From Christensenella intestinihominis (GTDB lineage Bacteria; Bacillota; Clostridia; Christensenellales; Christensenellaceae), in assembly GCF_001678845.1 (NCBI RefSeq), contig NZ_MAIQ01000002.1, forward strand, positions 186,001 to 250,000: a DNA stretch of 64,000 nt. Direction: 5' to 3'. How positions within the stretch are numbered: the stretch's first letter is position 1; each line of letters opens with the position of its first letter. A program made the position numbers and the translations under genes. Below are positions 14,725-25,266 of the stretch, one piece after another. The notes below the pieces were generated by a model. The model saw nothing but the letters and a program-made list of their open reading frames with translations. It searched no databases and was not told the origin of the DNA.

Positions 14725-16380
14725 TTATTGATCCGCATCCTCGTTGCGGATTTGGATGCGGCGGATTTTTCCGCTGACGGTTTTGGGGAGTTCGCCTACA
14801 AATTCCACCACGCGCGGGTATTTGTACGGCGCGGTCACATTTTTCACATGTGTCTGGAGCTCTTTTTTGAGCTCGTCCGAGGCTTCAAACCCGCGCGCGA
14901 GCACCACCGTCGCTTTCACGACCTGCCCGCGGACAGGGTCGGGCACGGCCGTTACCGCGCATTCAAGCACGGACGGGTGCGTTAAAAGCGCGCTTTCAAC
15001 CTCAAACGGCCCAATACGGTAGCCCGAGCATTTGATGACGTCGTCGTTCCTGCCCACAAACCAGAAATACCCTTCCGCGTCCCGCCATGCCGTATCCCCG
15101 GTGTTATACACGCCGTTTTTCCAGCAGCGGTTCGTCGCTTCCTCATCCCTGTAATATTTTTTAAACAGCCCTGTCGGGTGTTTTTTATCCGTATTTTTGA
15201 CGACAATGGAACCGACCACGCCGTCTTCGCACGAATTCCCGTCCTCGTCCACGATATCGACGTCATAGAGCGGGGAGGGTTTTCCCGTGGAGCCGGGTTT
15301 GATCGGGTCCCAGCCGAAATTTGCGATCAGCACGCTCGTTTCGGACTGGCCGAAGCCTTCCGTCACCGGCAGCCCGGTAGTTTCCAGGAAACGGTTGTAT
15401 ACCTCCGGATTCAGCGGTTCGCCCGCAATTCCCGCGTGCTTGATGGTGGAAAAATCACAGCCCGACATGTCTTCCTTAATCAGGAAACGGTAAATGGTGG
15501 GCGGCGCGCAGAAGGTCGTCAGCTTCAGGCGGTCAATTGTCCTGAGCAGCTTATGGGGATTGAATTTTTCCGTATCGTAGGCGACGATGACCGCGCCGCA
15601 AATCCACTGGCCGTAAATCTTGCCCCAGCCGAACTTCGCCCAGCCGGAATCGGACACCGTGAGGTGCAGGCCGCCGTCCTCCACCTTCTGCCAGTATTTT
15701 GCCGTCACAATATGCCCGAGGGGGTATGTGAAATCGTGCAGGATCATCTTGGGCATGCCCGTCGTGCCCGATGAAAAATAGATCAGCATGGGGTCGTCGG
15801 TTTCGTTTATATATTCGCGCGTCCAGTTTTCGTCCGCCTGTGCAAGCCCCGCCCGCAGGTCGAACGCCCAGCCGGGAACATTTTCCCCGACCACGCCCAC
15901 GTTTTCAACCGTTTTGCACTCGGGGAGCGACGCCTCGATATGCCGGAGCATCTCTTCGTCATCCACCGCGCAAATCATTTTGACATCCGCCGCGTTGCAG
16001 CGGTAGACGATATCCTTGGGCGTCAGCTGGAAGGTTGCGGGAATGCAGATGGCGCCGAGCTTATGCAAGCCCACCATCATGAACCATACCTCCGGCCGCT
16101 GCTTAAGCATCAGCATCACCGGCTCGCCCCGTTTGATTCCCTTGCTTTTCAGCATATTGGCGGCTTTATCGCTCATCCGCCTGATATCGCCGAACGAAAA
16201 GCGTTTTTCGTTGCCCTCGTCGTCGCACCATACAAGCGCGGGTTTATTTTCATCCAGCCGCGCCCATTCGTCCACAATATCGTAGCCAAAATTAAAGTGT
16301 TCCGGGATATTCAGCCTGTAATTTTGCTTAAAATCGTCATAATCCGTAAATTCTGTCCTGTCTAAAAACTTTTCTAACAT
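14725..16380 (-). CDS. AMP-dependent acyl-CoA synthetase (acetyl/medium-chain type)
   Basis: The 551-residue adenylate-forming enzyme contains the nucleotide loop YFSSGTTGMPK at about 205-215, the second motif GFGQSET, the hinge region YNTGDTAWRDAEGYFWFVGR and the catalytic C-terminal lysine in PKTVSGKIRR. It activates a carboxylic acid to an acyl-adenylate and transfers it to CoA. The sequence is closer to ACSM-like medium-chain or aryl ligases than to Acs. It lies 10 bases downstream of an XRE-cupin regulator that probably senses the same acid or its product (inference). Confidence 0.9.
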   Translation of the reverse strand: MLEKFLDRTEFTDYDDFKQNYRLNIPEHFNFGYDIVDEWARLDENKPALVWCDDEGNEKRFSFGDIRRMSDKAANMLKSKGIKRGEPVMLMLKQRPEVWFMMVGLHKLGAICIPATFQLTPKDIVYRCNAADVKMICAVDDEEMLRHIEASLPECKTVENVGVVGENVPGWAFDLRAGLAQADENWTREYINETDDPMLIYFSSGTTGMPKMILHDFTYPLGHIVTAKYWQKVEDGGLHLTVSDSGWAKFGWGKIYGQWICGAVIVAYDTEKFNPHKLLRTIDRLKLTTFCAPPTIYRFLIKEDMSGCDFSTIKHAGIAGEPLNPEVYNRFLETTGLPVTEGFGQSETSVLIANFGWDPIKPGSTGKPSPLYDVDIVDEDGNSCEDGVVGSIVVKNTDKKHPTGLFKKYYRDEEATNRCWKNGVYNTGDTAWRDAEGYFWFVGRNDDVIKCSGYRIGPFEVESALLTHPSVLECAVTAVPDPVRGQVVKATVVLARGFEASDELKKELQTHVKNVTAPYKYPRVVEFVGELPKTVSGKIRRIQIRNEDADQ

Positions 16381-16390
16381 CCGTCCGCCC

Positions 16391-16936
16391 TCATTCGTTG
16401 ATAATCGTCAGGAATTTCGCCACATCCGTCACCGCACGCTGCCCATGCGGGAGCCCGGGGTTGAAATAGATACTGTCGCCCGCGTTCAGGATAAACTCAC
16501 GCCCGCGTATTACGACCTTGATCGTCCCCTCGAGGACATAGTTGAACTCCTGCCCGCTGTGCGTCACAAGCTCGGCCTCGTCATTCGGCGAAATTGTCAC
16601 GATCATCGGCTCCATATCGCGTTTTTTATAGTTATAGGCAAGGGATGTGAACGCGTAGCCCGGATAGCGTTCCACGCTCACGCCGTTTCCCCCGCGCACG
16701 ATGGTATATTCATCCATGCGCGGCGCTTCGCCGGTGAGGAGCTCCGTCGGGTCCACGCCGAGCTCCGCCGCCACGCCGTACAGCACGCCGATCGGGATAT
16801 CGTCCTCGGCCTGCTCGTATTTTTGGTATTCCCCAAGGCTTACCCCGACTTTTTTTGCAACCTCGTCCTGTGGGATATCGAGAATTTCGCGCAATTCACG
16901 AATCCGCGCTGCGATCTGTTTTACCTGTTCGTTCAT
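16391..16936 (-). CDS. XRE HTH-cupin transcriptional regulator
   Basis: The 181-residue protein combines a helix-turn-helix (residues about 5-65: IRELREILDIPQDEVAKKVG, GEYQKYEQAEDDIP) with a C-terminal cupin barrel (about 105-180: HSGQEFNYVLEGTIKVVI, then GDSIYFNPGLPHG). Cupin metal ligands are visible as His in HSGQEF and His in GLPHG. Such regulators bind small molecules in the cupin and control adjacent metabolic genes, here the acyl-CoA ligase with which it shares an operon. Confidence 0.9.
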   Translation of the reverse strand: MNEQVKQIAARIRELREILDIPQDEVAKKVGVSLGEYQKYEQAEDDIPIGVLYGVAAELGVDPTELLTGEAPRMDEYTIVRGGNGVSVERYPGYAFTSLAYNYKKRDMEPMIVTISPNDEAELVTHSGQEFNYVLEGTIKVVIRGREFILNAGDSIYFNPGLPHGQRAVTDVAKFLTIINE

Positions 16937-17069
16937 TTGAATTTCCCCATTCCTGCGTTTTTGAAAGGCGCCGCGATGGCGTCCATTTTTTACTTTGCTT
17001 TATGCGTTACATTTCACTAATTTGCCGGAAAAATGTTCCTTTTTATTGTACCCGCCCCCCGGTGCGCTG

Positions 17070-17708
17070 TCAATGCGGCTTCCCTTCACACCGCCTCTTT
17101 TTCTTTGCCAGCCGTTTTTTGTAGAAAAGGAACGCCGCTGTCAGGAACGCCGCGGCAATGGCCACCAGCACAACGCTTGCATAGACGCCGATTGCATCCG
17201 CTATTTTTTCCCAGGAAGCGCCCATAAACGCGCCAAGGTTCACCAGCACAAGGTTCCACAAAAAGGTGCCTGCCGCGGAAAGCGCAAGAAATTTGGGTAC
17301 GTTCATCCGCGTCATTCCCGCCGGGATTGAGATCAGGCTGCGTACGATAGGGATAAAGCGGCACAGGAATACCGCCTTTCCGCCGCGCTTTTCAAACCAC
17401 ACACACGCCTTTTCCACGTCATCCGGGCGAAGGTGCAGTATCCGGCCCAGCTTTCCGCCCAGCCATTTTTCAAGCCGCTCCGCATTCAGCAGGCGGCCCA
17501 CCCAGTAGAGGACGAGCGCGCCCGCAACCGACCCGGCCGTCGCCGCCAGCACAACGCCCCATACGCCGAGGCTCGAGTATGTGGTCATAAAGCCGCCGAA
17601 CGTAAGGACGACCTCCGAGGGGATGGGCGGAAAAATATTCTCCACCGCAATGAGCGCCGCGATTCCGAGATATCCGAACCGATCCATCAGGGTAACAATC
17701 CAATCCAT
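17070..17708 (-). CDS. DedA-family membrane protein
   Basis: The 212-residue protein has the DedA/VTT layout: ENIFPPIPSEVVLTFGGF with the conserved acidic residue near the first re-entrant loop, then GALVLYWVGR, and the arginine motif FLCRFIPIVRSLISIPAGMTRM. The family flips undecaprenyl phosphate or phospholipids and affects proton-motive force. Length and motifs are canonical. The basic tail AKKKRRCEGKPH is cytoplasmic. It is monocistronic. Confidence 0.92.
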   Translation of the reverse strand: MDWIVTLMDRFGYLGIAALIAVENIFPPIPSEVVLTFGGFMTTYSSLGVWGVVLAATAGSVAGALVLYWVGRLLNAERLEKWLGGKLGRILHLRPDDVEKACVWFEKRGGKAVFLCRFIPIVRSLISIPAGMTRMNVPKFLALSAAGTFLWNLVLVNLGAFMGASWEKIADAIGVYASVVLVAIAAAFLTAAFLFYKKRLAKKKRRCEGKPH

Positions 17709-17845
17709 GCCTGAAACCTGCCTTTCTATTGCCTTACTTTCTTGATACCCTGCAATTCTAAAGAATCCCTAAACGGGGGATAAACGTTTCCTTTCCGGAA
17801 AATAAATGTTATGATAAATGCATTCCCATGAAGGAGGAACCGTTA

Positions 17846-18142
17846 ATGGAAGAAGTTATCAGCTGCTGCGGAGCCGTGTGTTCTCAGTGTAAGGATTACC
17901 CGCGGGAATGCGGGGGCTGCCCGGCAATCCAGGGCAAGGTGTTCTGGCTTCAATACGTGCCGGAGGACGTGTGCCCGATTTATGCCTGCTGTGTGGAGGA
18001 AAAGGGTCTTGCACACTGCGGCGGGTGCGAAGAGCTGCCCTGCGAGCGGTACAGCCGCTACAGCGACCCGAATATGAGCGAAGAGGAAGGGGCGAAGCTC
18101 CAGGAAGAGGCGTTCGCGCGTTTGAGGTCCCTCCCTCGGTGA
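17846..18142 (+). CDS. DUF3795 cysteine-rich protein
   Basis: The 98-residue protein contains about ten cysteines in a DUF3795 pattern: CCGAVCSQCKDYPRECGGCPA, CPIYACC and CGGCEELPCERY. It probably binds zinc or an iron-sulfur centre. The ATG at 17846 follows AAGGAGG; an ATG at 17828 lies upstream of that site. The stop overlaps the RlmA start (GTGA), so the two are translationally coupled, perhaps reflecting joint rRNA-related function (inference). Confidence 0.85.
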   Translation: MEEVISCCGAVCSQCKDYPRECGGCPAIQGKVFWLQYVPEDVCPIYACCVEEKGLAHCGGCEELPCERYSRYSDPNMSEEEGAKLQEEAFARLRSLPR

Positions 18143-18993
18143 AAATCAAAACCGTCGTACAAAAATTCAGGGGCAGCGAGGATTTTTTCAGGTGCCCGAT
18201 CTGTAAAAAGCCGTTTTCCCTGGAAGAGACGGGCAGTTTTTTGTGTACAAACGGGCACTGCTTCGACCTTTCCGCCAAGGGATATGTGAATTTCCTTTCC
18301 GGAAGCGGCGGCGACGAGCGCTATGGCAGGGATTTGTTTGAAAGCAGGAAAACCGTTTTTGAAGAAGGCTTTTACGCCCCTGTTTTGGAAGCGGTGAGGG
18401 CCGTTTTCGGGGAATATATGCCGGCCGGGCCGCGCGCGGTCCTCGACGCGGGGTGCGGGGAAGGATATTACGCGCGCATGCTTGCGGATACGGGCGCGGA
18501 CATATACGCGATGGACAACGCACGCGAAGCGATCCTTTCCGCATGCCGGGAATCCGGCGATGTGCGTTGTGCGGTGGCCGACCTTGCGAACATCCCGGCC
18601 GGGAACGGCAGCGCAGGGGCGATCCTCAATATCCTCTCGCCCGCCAATTACGGGGAATTCGCACGCGTGCTCGCACCCGGCGGCGTGCTCATTAAGGCGG
18701 TTCCCGGCAAGCATTACCTGCGCGAGCTGCGGCAGTGTGTGGCGGAGCGCCTTTCCCACGCGGAGTATTCCAATGAAAAAATAATCGGCCATATGGCGGA
18801 AAACGCCGATATCGCCGATCATAGGTCGATTGAATATACGCTGCCCGTTTCGGAAAGGCAGCTTCGGGCTTTTTACCGGATGACGCCCCTTACCTCGCGC
18901 ATACCCATGAAAGAAGCGGACCTTTCCCGCATCCGCGGAATTACGGTCCACATGGAAATTTTTGCCGCCTTTTTCCCGGGCGGCGTCCTGTAA
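18139..18993 (+). CDS. rlmA: 23S rRNA (guanine) N1-methyltransferase, RlmA type
   Basis: The 284-residue protein begins with a zinc ribbon (CPICKKPF and CTNGHCFDL) followed by the typical AKGYVNFL, then a Rossmann methyltransferase with motif I VLDAGCGEGYYA and the late motif ILSPANYGEFARVLAPGGV. RlmA proteins methylate G745 or G748 of 23S rRNA. The start is GTG at 18139, overlapping the DUF3795 stop by four bases. Both cysteine pairs are intact. Confidence 0.9.
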   Translation: MKIKTVVQKFRGSEDFFRCPICKKPFSLEETGSFLCTNGHCFDLSAKGYVNFLSGSGGDERYGRDLFESRKTVFEEGFYAPVLEAVRAVFGEYMPAGPRAVLDAGCGEGYYARMLADTGADIYAMDNAREAILSACRESGDVRCAVADLANIPAGNGSAGAILNILSPANYGEFARVLAPGGVLIKAVPGKHYLRELRQCVAERLSHAEYSNEKIIGHMAENADIADHRSIEYTLPVSERQLRAFYRMTPLTSRIPMKEADLSRIRGITVHMEIFAAFFPGGVL

Positions 18994-18995
18994 AA

Positions 18996-19666
<671 letters not shown>

Positions 19667-19670
<4 letters not shown>

Positions 19671-21163
19671 ACGTCTCCTTCCGCTTTCGGCAGGGCGATA
19701 GTCATCCGCAGGCCGCCGCCTTCCCGCGCGTGTGCGCTGACGCGGCCGCCCATGCGTTCTACAATCCGCCGCACAATGGCAAGGCCAAGGCCGCTTCCCC
19801 CGGCGGCATTCCCGCGCGCAGGGTCCGTGCGGTAAAAGCTCTCGAATATCTTTTCCGTTTCCCCTTCGGCAATCCCGATTCCGTCATCCTGGAAATCGAG
19901 CGCAACCGTATTCCCGGTACAGCGAAGGGAAATTTCGATTTTCCCGGAATCTCCTTTCCGGTATTTAATACTGTTATCAAGCAGGTTTGCCACCACCCGG
20001 TCGAACTGGAGGCGGTCGACCAGGACAGGGGCGCTTGCGCACGGCCCGGGATGGAACGCAATCTCCATACCGGGGAGTTTTTCCCGCGCCTCTTTGCACC
20101 AGTCCTTAAAATACGCCGCAAGGTCCACCCGTTCCATGTGGAACGGCTCCTGGTCGAGGTCGAGCTTGGAAAACAGGAACAAACTGTCCACCATTTTGTC
20201 CATATCGCACGCCCGGTCGTAAATCGTGCGCAAATAATGCTCCCGCTTTTCCGGCGTATCCGCAATCCCGTCAAGGATTCCGCTTACATAGCCCTTAATT
20301 GCGGTAAGCGGAGTGGAAAGGTCGTGGGAGATGCCCGCAATCATTTGCTTTCTTTGCTGCTCGTAACGCTTTTCCGCCTGCTTGGACTCCTTCAGGCGCA
20401 GGCGCATTTCGTCAAATTCCTCGCATACCTGCCCGAGCTCGTCGCCGGACGCGTAGCCCACCGGATGGTCGAGGTTCCCGCTGCGCACCGCAAACGTCGC
20501 CTCCCCGAGCTTGCGCACCGGCGCGAGGATGCTGCGCGACAAACGTTTGGAAAGGTCGATCCCGGTAAGGATAATGATGACAATTGCGGCCGTCCCCACG
20601 ATTACAAGGACTGCCTTCAGGTGGGCTTTCAGCGAATCGTAAGCATAATATTCCCCCGCCGGGTAGGCGAGGCCGGGCGCGGCGGCAACGATGGAGAAGG
20701 TTCCGTTTCCGCTTTCCGTAACCGTACGGCTGGCGAACCCTTCCTGCGTCCGTACAAAGGAAGGCGTCTGTGACGCGTGGAGCGCGTCCGCCTGCCTTTC
20801 CAGCTGTCCGGGCGCAGCGCCGGGCGACACATAGCGGACGCCTGTCTCGTCCGAAACTGCAATATTCACGCCGATTTTCTCGAGCTCCAGGCAAATTTCC
20901 AGGAAAGGCGAGCCTTCCCGGAACGCGTTTTTATTCTCTACAAGGTCTTCGCTCAGGGAATCGATCATCAGCTGCAGCTGGTAGTTGGTCGTTTCCCCCG
21001 CCCATTTTCCGGCAGCGGCAATCGTCACGCTGGAACCCGCGCCCGTAAGGATTCCAATGAGGATTCCCACGGTTACCAGTAATATGATGAGGACGGGAAT
21101 CACAATCATCATAAAATTTGTGAGCATTATCTTCTTTCGTACGTCGATATCCCTGAGCTTCAC
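19667..21163 (-). CDS. Sensor histidine kinase, membrane-bound
   Basis: The 498-residue kinase has a membrane helix at about 14-37, an extracytoplasmic sensing region of about 140 residues, a second helix (AVLVIVGTAAIVIIILTGI), a HAMP domain, the dimerisation/phospho-acceptor box ISHDLSTPLTAIKGY, and the ATPase boxes NLLDNSIKY, DDGIGIAEGE and GGSGLGLAIV. A GTG at 21163 behind GCGGAGG is the best start; the frame is open 15 codons further upstream without a ribosome site. The kinase gene precedes the regulator, the less common order. Confidence 0.92.
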
Positions 21164-21299
21164 GCGCGCCTCCGCAAATTCTTCAATACAGCTCAAAATA
21201 TAGCACAAAAAGCCGCTTTGGTAAAGGCCGTGTCCATTGAACTGCCGGGAATTTTGTTATATGATAAAATGGTAAAAATTTTACAGGGGAGTGACAGGA

Positions 21300-21938
21300 A
21301 TGAAAACAATTGTTTGCTTTGGGGATTCCAATACGTGGGGCTACCATCCCGGGAGCGGACAGCGCATACCATACCATATGCGCTGGACAGGGATGCTCCA
21401 GGGGCTTCTTGGGGATGATTACCTCGTTTGCGAGGAGGGCATGAATGCCCGGACCACGGGCTTCGATGACCCGGCCGAGCCCGGCCGTAACGGCCTTTCT
21501 TATCTTGAAGCATGCCTGCTGACCAAGATGCCGGCAGACCTGCTGATTATCATGCTCGGCACCAACGACACCAAAATACATCTTGGGCAAACCGCATTTT
21601 CTATTTCAAAATGCATCGGGCAGCTGATTGCAAAAGCGCAGAACCCGATGTATGGCAGCGATGGCAGGCCGCCTGAAATCCTGGTTGTTTCCCCCATTAA
21701 AATCGGGGACAGGATTGGGGAGAGCTGTTTTGGAGATTGCTTTGACGAACGCTCCGTCCGGATCGCAAAAGAGCTTGCCCCGCGTTACCGGGAAATGGCG
21801 GAGCTGTACGGCTGCCATTACATGGACGCCGCACAGGCCGCGGAACCGTCCCCCATCGACCAGCTTCATATGGATGAGGCCGGTCACGCCATGCTTGCGC
21901 ACGCGTTTTACAAGCGTGTGAAGGAGATCATTGGCTAG
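21300..21938 (+). CDS. SGNH-family esterase/lipase
   Basis: The 212-residue hydrolase shows all four SGNH blocks: GDSNTWGY (catalytic Ser) at about 8-15, the block II glycine in GMNARTTG, GTNDTK (block III) at about 86-91, and DQLHMDEAGHAML near the C-terminus with catalytic Asp and His. It has no signal peptide, so it acts in the cytoplasm, probably as a deacetylase or esterase on small substrates (inference). The ATG at 21300 follows GGGGAGTGACAGG. Confidence 0.9.
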   Translation: MKTIVCFGDSNTWGYHPGSGQRIPYHMRWTGMLQGLLGDDYLVCEEGMNARTTGFDDPAEPGRNGLSYLEACLLTKMPADLLIIMLGTNDTKIHLGQTAFSISKCIGQLIAKAQNPMYGSDGRPPEILVVSPIKIGDRIGESCFGDCFDERSVRIAKELAPRYREMAELYGCHYMDAAQAAEPSPIDQLHMDEAGHAMLAHAFYKRVKEIIG

Positions 21939-21967
21939 GGGAAAACAATAAATTGCTCACGAAAAAA

Positions 21968-21997
21968 GCGGATATCCATCCCGGATATCCGCTTTGC
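21968..21997. terminator. Bidirectional terminator between SGNH and rho
   Basis: GCGGATATCC (21968-21977) pairs with GGATATCCGC (21983-21992). There is an A run before it (21962-21967) and TTT after it. Confidence 0.75.
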
Positions 21998-22037
21998 CGT
22001 TTTTCTAACCGATTGGTTATAATACCTTTCGCCAAAA

Positions 22038-23663
22038 TTACATCCTTCTTCCGCCGCTTCCGGAATTATAGCCTTCCTTTTCCCAGATGCGGAACCACTC
22101 ATGCAGCCGCGCAAGGAATTCCTCGTTGGTCTGCGTACGCACCAGCATACCGATCAGCTGTTCCGTGACCTCCGTCGTATTCCCGGAAGACAATGCCTTT
22201 CGCAGCGCCCACGTTCCTTCCAGCTCCTTCTGCGAAAGCAGCAGGTCTTCGCGGCGGGTTCCCGATTTTGCAAGGTCCACAGCCGGGAAGATACGTTTCT
22301 CGGACAGCTTGCGGTCAAGATGGATTTCCATGTTACCCGTGCCCTTGAACTCTTCATAGATAATTTCATCCATTCGCGAGCCTGTCTCTACGAGGGCCGT
22401 TGCGATAATGGTGAGGGAGCCGCCTCCCTCGATGTTCCGGGCCGCGCCGAAGAAACGCTTCGGCTTATACAGCGAAGCCGGGTCAAGGCCGCCCGAGAGC
22501 GTCCGCCCGGACGGCGGGACGATCAGGTTGTACGCGCGCCCAAGGCGCGTCAGGCTGTCAAGCAGGATAACCACGTCGCGTCCGTGCTCTACGAGGCGCT
22601 TTGCACGCTCGATCACCATATCCGACACGCGCGCATGGTTCTCCGGTTTTTCGTCAAAGGTGGAATACACCACCTCTCCGGCAATCGAACGCTGCATATC
22701 CGTAACTTCCTCCGGGCGTTCGTCGATCAGCAGCACCAGGAGCTCTACCTTCGGATAGTTGGTGGTGATGCTGTTGGCAATCTTTTTCAGCAGGATTGTT
22801 TTACCTGCCTTCGGCGGCGCAACGATAAGGCCACGCTGGCCCTTGCCGATCGGCGAGATCAGGTCGATCATACGAATCGCCAGGTCGCGCGACGCACGGA
22901 TATTTTCCAGCGTAAAACGTTCGTCCGGATAGATCGGCGTCAGCGTCTCAAACGCCGGGCGCGTCTGGCAGTTCTCTACCGGCTCGCCGTTCACCGTTTC
23001 AATATACAGGAGGGCGAGCAGGCGCTCCCCGTCCTTGGAGGGGCGGGTCTTCCCGCACACCTTGTCTCCCGTTTTCAGGTTAAACTTGCGAATTTGCGCT
23101 TGTGATACGTATACATCTTTAGAACCGGGCAGGTAATTTTCACTGCGCAGGAACCCATAGCCCTCCGAGTGTACCTCAAGGATACCGTTGGCATCCTTGC
23201 ATTCCCCGGTGTTGAGTATTTCGTTTACCGCATCGTTATTCGGTACGTATTCGATAATCCTGCGCCTGCGGGAATCATGCTGTTCTTCCCCTTCCCCGGC
23301 AGGCTCCTCGTCGCCGAAATCCTGCATCGGCTCCGCATCCGCCGGGGCCTGTGCTTCCGGCTGGGCCTGCGCTTCGGGCTGCGGGTCTGCCTCGGGCTGC
23401 ACTTCCGGCCGGGCTTTTGCCTTCGGTCGTCCACGCCGCGGCGCGGGCGTTTTTTCCGGAACGGGCTCCACGAAAACCTCCGGCTGCGGTTCCGGCGCAG
23501 CCTCTTGCAGCGGCGCGGCGCTTTGCTCTTCCGCCTGGTCGAGCTCGAGAAGCTTCGCGAGGAGATCGGCTTTCTTATACTTGGTTGGAGACTTTACACC
23601 TGCTAATTTTGCGATCTCGCGCAGGTCGGCGAGACTCTTGGATTCGAGTAAACTGGTATCCAC
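22038..23663 (-). CDS. rho: Transcription termination factor Rho
   Basis: The 541-residue hexameric helicase starts with a Rho_N helical domain (residues about 1-40, [21 protein letters not shown]). A Pro/Glu/Ala/Gln-rich linker follows to about 135, then the RNA-binding cold-shock domain ([15 protein letters not shown]) and the RecA-like motor with Walker A APPKAGKT, Walker [12 protein letters not shown] and the catalytic VETGSRMDE region. E. coli Rho has about 420 residues, so most of the excess is the linker. Such insertions occur in Actinobacteria and some Clostridia and can change RNA binding or phase behaviour. It is monocistronic. Confidence 0.97.
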   Translation of the reverse strand: MDTSLLESKSLADLREIAKLAGVKSPTKYKKADLLAKLLELDQAEEQSAAPLQEAAPEPQPEVFVEPVPEKTPAPRRGRPKAKARPEVQPEADPQPEAQAQPEAQAPADAEPMQDFGDEEPAGEGEEQHDSRRRRIIEYVPNNDAVNEILNTGECKDANGILEVHSEGYGFLRSENYLPGSKDVYVSQAQIRKFNLKTGDKVCGKTRPSKDGERLLALLYIETVNGEPVENCQTRPAFETLTPIYPDERFTLENIRASRDLAIRMIDLISPIGKGQRGLIVAPPKAGKTILLKKIANSITTNYPKVELLVLLIDERPEEVTDMQRSIAGEVVYSTFDEKPENHARVSDMVIERAKRLVEHGRDVVILLDSLTRLGRAYNLIVPPSGRTLSGGLDPASLYKPKRFFGAARNIEGGGSLTIIATALVETGSRMDEIIYEEFKGTGNMEIHLDRKLSEKRIFPAVDLAKSGTRREDLLLSQKELEGTWALRKALSSGNTTEVTEQLIGMLVRTQTNEEFLARLHEWFRIWEKEGYNSGSGGRRM

Positions 23664-24138
23664 GACAATGATTACTCCTTTTTGGTATGATAAAAAATTA
23701 TTAAAATTTTAAACACAATAGTAACAAAACAGCGTCAATCAAAACCCTTTAACGTTCATGGAAGTGATAAAATTATATATAATATACACTAAAATATACA
23801 GGAAAAAACGGTTGTGAACTCCATCTTTATAAATTTCCACTTCTGTCCCTTTTATTATGCGCAAAAATGGCGCTCTTGTCAATGAAATTTATCTATATTT
23901 TATACAAAAATATTACGTTTATTACACGAAAAAACTATTTTTTCCAAAAAAATGACACCTCGCATTAAATTGTCACGATTTTACTGCTTTTTTACCTTCA
24001 TTGTTTGACTTGGAACATGCTTTCATTATATAATAAAAACTGTGGTAAACAGCGGAAAACCCGGCTTCCCGGGTAATGTTTTATGCCTGTTTCCACAATT
24101 GCAAGTATCATATATTTTATTTATGGAGGTATCATATT
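23664..24138. other. AT-rich intergenic region between rho and the DUF4190 gene
   Basis: No gene is apparent in 475 bases. The stretch is very AT-rich from 23700 to 24040, as expected of divergent promoters. TTGACG at 23738-23733 on the minus strand may be the -35 of rho. A better promoter for the plus-strand gene is listed separately. Confidence 0.6.
24005..24034 (+). promoter_or_regulatory. Sigma-A promoter of the 94-residue membrane protein
   Basis: TTGACT (24005-24010), an 18-base spacer and TATAAT (24029-24034). About 105 bases separate it from the start codon. Confidence 0.7.
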
Positions 24139-24423
24139 ATGGAAAACAAAAACACTTTTGCTGTCGTATCGCTGGTGTTGGGTATCATTGCGGTCGTATT
24201 CGCATTTATCACTCCTCTCCAGATCGTCGGCCTCATCTGCGGCATCGTCGGCCTCGTACTCGGCGTGAAGGCAAGAAAGATGCAGCCTAGCGGTATGGCG
24301 ACGGCGGGCTTTGTCCTGTCGATTATCGGCATCATTCTGTCGCTGATCTTGCTGATTGTAATCGTTGCTTGCGCAGGTATGTTCGTGGCAGGAAGCCTTG
24401 CGATGGCAAACATGTTGGGCTGA
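24139..24423 (+). CDS. DUF4190-like membrane protein
   Basis: The 94-residue protein has two or three membrane helices: residues about 8-40 with VLGIIAVVFAFITPL and GLICGIVGLVLGVKARK, and 50-90. The Gly-rich pattern with a basic KARK loop is typical of DUF4190. Start at 24139 is behind TTATGGAGG. It resembles the 88-residue protein at 1903. Function unknown. A terminator follows 14 bases after the stop. Confidence 0.75.
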   Translation: MENKNTFAVVSLVLGIIAVVFAFITPLQIVGLICGIVGLVLGVKARKMQPSGMATAGFVLSIIGIILSLILLIVIVACAGMFVAGSLAMANMLG

Positions 24424-24436
24424 TTGAATCAACTTC

Positions 24437-24470
24437 AAAAACAGGCAAGCCAAAGGGTTTGCCTGTTTTT
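24437..24470 (+). terminator. Rho-independent terminator
   Basis: AAAACAGGCAA (24437-24447) pairs with TTGCCTGTTTT, about 24459-24469, followed by TTTCTCTTTT. It lies immediately before the lgt start region. Confidence 0.85.
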
Positions 24471-24489
24471 TCTCTTTTGAAAGGACGCT

Positions 24490-25266
24490 ATGTTTCCCGT
24501 AACGCAGATTTTCAGTGTTTCCGTCTCTACCTATGCCATTTTTATTGTCATTGGCTTTGCAGTTGGGCTTTTGTGCGCATTTTTGCGCCGCCGGATAAAC
24601 GGTGTACGCGCTGATGATCTTGTCGCCTGCCTGTTTATCGCCGCGGCGGGTGCCCTCATCGGCGGCAAACTGTTTTTTATGGTCCAAGGTTTTCCCGTCT
24701 TCCTCGCACATGCGCGGGAGGAGGGCTACACCTTTCTCGAATACTTTATGGATGCCGGGCTCGTTTATTACGGTGGCTTCATCGGAGGAATAGTGTTCCT
24801 GATCCTTGCAGCGAAACTGATCAAAACGCCGGTATGGGCGATGGTCGACACCATACTGCCTTCCATTCCGCTCATGCACGCCGTCGGGCGGGTGGGCTGC
24901 TTTTCCGCCGGTTGCTGCTATGGCATCCCCTGCGATTTCGGCGTCGTTTTTGACGCGTCGCCCATTGCGCCGCACGGCGTACGGCTTTTGCCGGTGCAGC
25001 TGATTGAATCGGCATGCCTGCTGGTTCTTTTTTTTCTCATGCTGCATTATGGGAAACAAAAAAGGCCGCCCGGAAAAGTCCTTGCGTTTTACCTGGTTGG
25101 CTACGGGATTATCCGCTTCATACTCGAATTTTTCCGCTACGACGCAATTCGAGGGATTTACGGCGCACTTTCCATTTCCCAATGGATCAGCCTCGGGCTC
25201 ATCGCCCTCGGCGCGTTTTTCTGGTTCCTGTTTCCGCAAATCAAAAGGAAAAAGACCCCGGCTTAA
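24490..25266 (+). CDS. lgt: Prolipoprotein diacylglyceryl transferase
   Basis: The 258-residue protein has about seven membrane helices and the Lgt signature region HAVGRVGCFSAGCCYGIPC with the conserved arginine. Also present are YYGGFIGG in the third helix region and the late RFILEFFRYD with its essential-looking Arg/Glu. Lgt attaches diacylglycerol to the lipobox cysteine of prelipoproteins at the outer face of the membrane. In this window it would serve the two sugar-binding lipoproteins. AAAGGA precedes the ATG. Confidence 0.92.
   Translation: MFPVTQIFSVSVSTYAIFIVIGFAVGLLCAFLRRRINGVRADDLVACLFIAAAGALIGGKLFFMVQGFPVFLAHAREEGYTFLEYFMDAGLVYYGGFIGGIVFLILAAKLIKTPVWAMVDTILPSIPLMHAVGRVGCFSAGCCYGIPCDFGVVFDASPIAPHGVRLLPVQLIESACLLVLFFLMLHYGKQKRPPGKVLAFYLVGYGIIRFILEFFRYDAIRGIYGALSISQWISLGLIALGAFFWFLFPQIKRKKTPA

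Noticed and set aside
24139-25239. Long minus-strand frame over the DUF4190 and lgt genes
   Set aside because: It overlaps two clear plus-strand genes with ribosome sites and terminators and has shadow-like composition.
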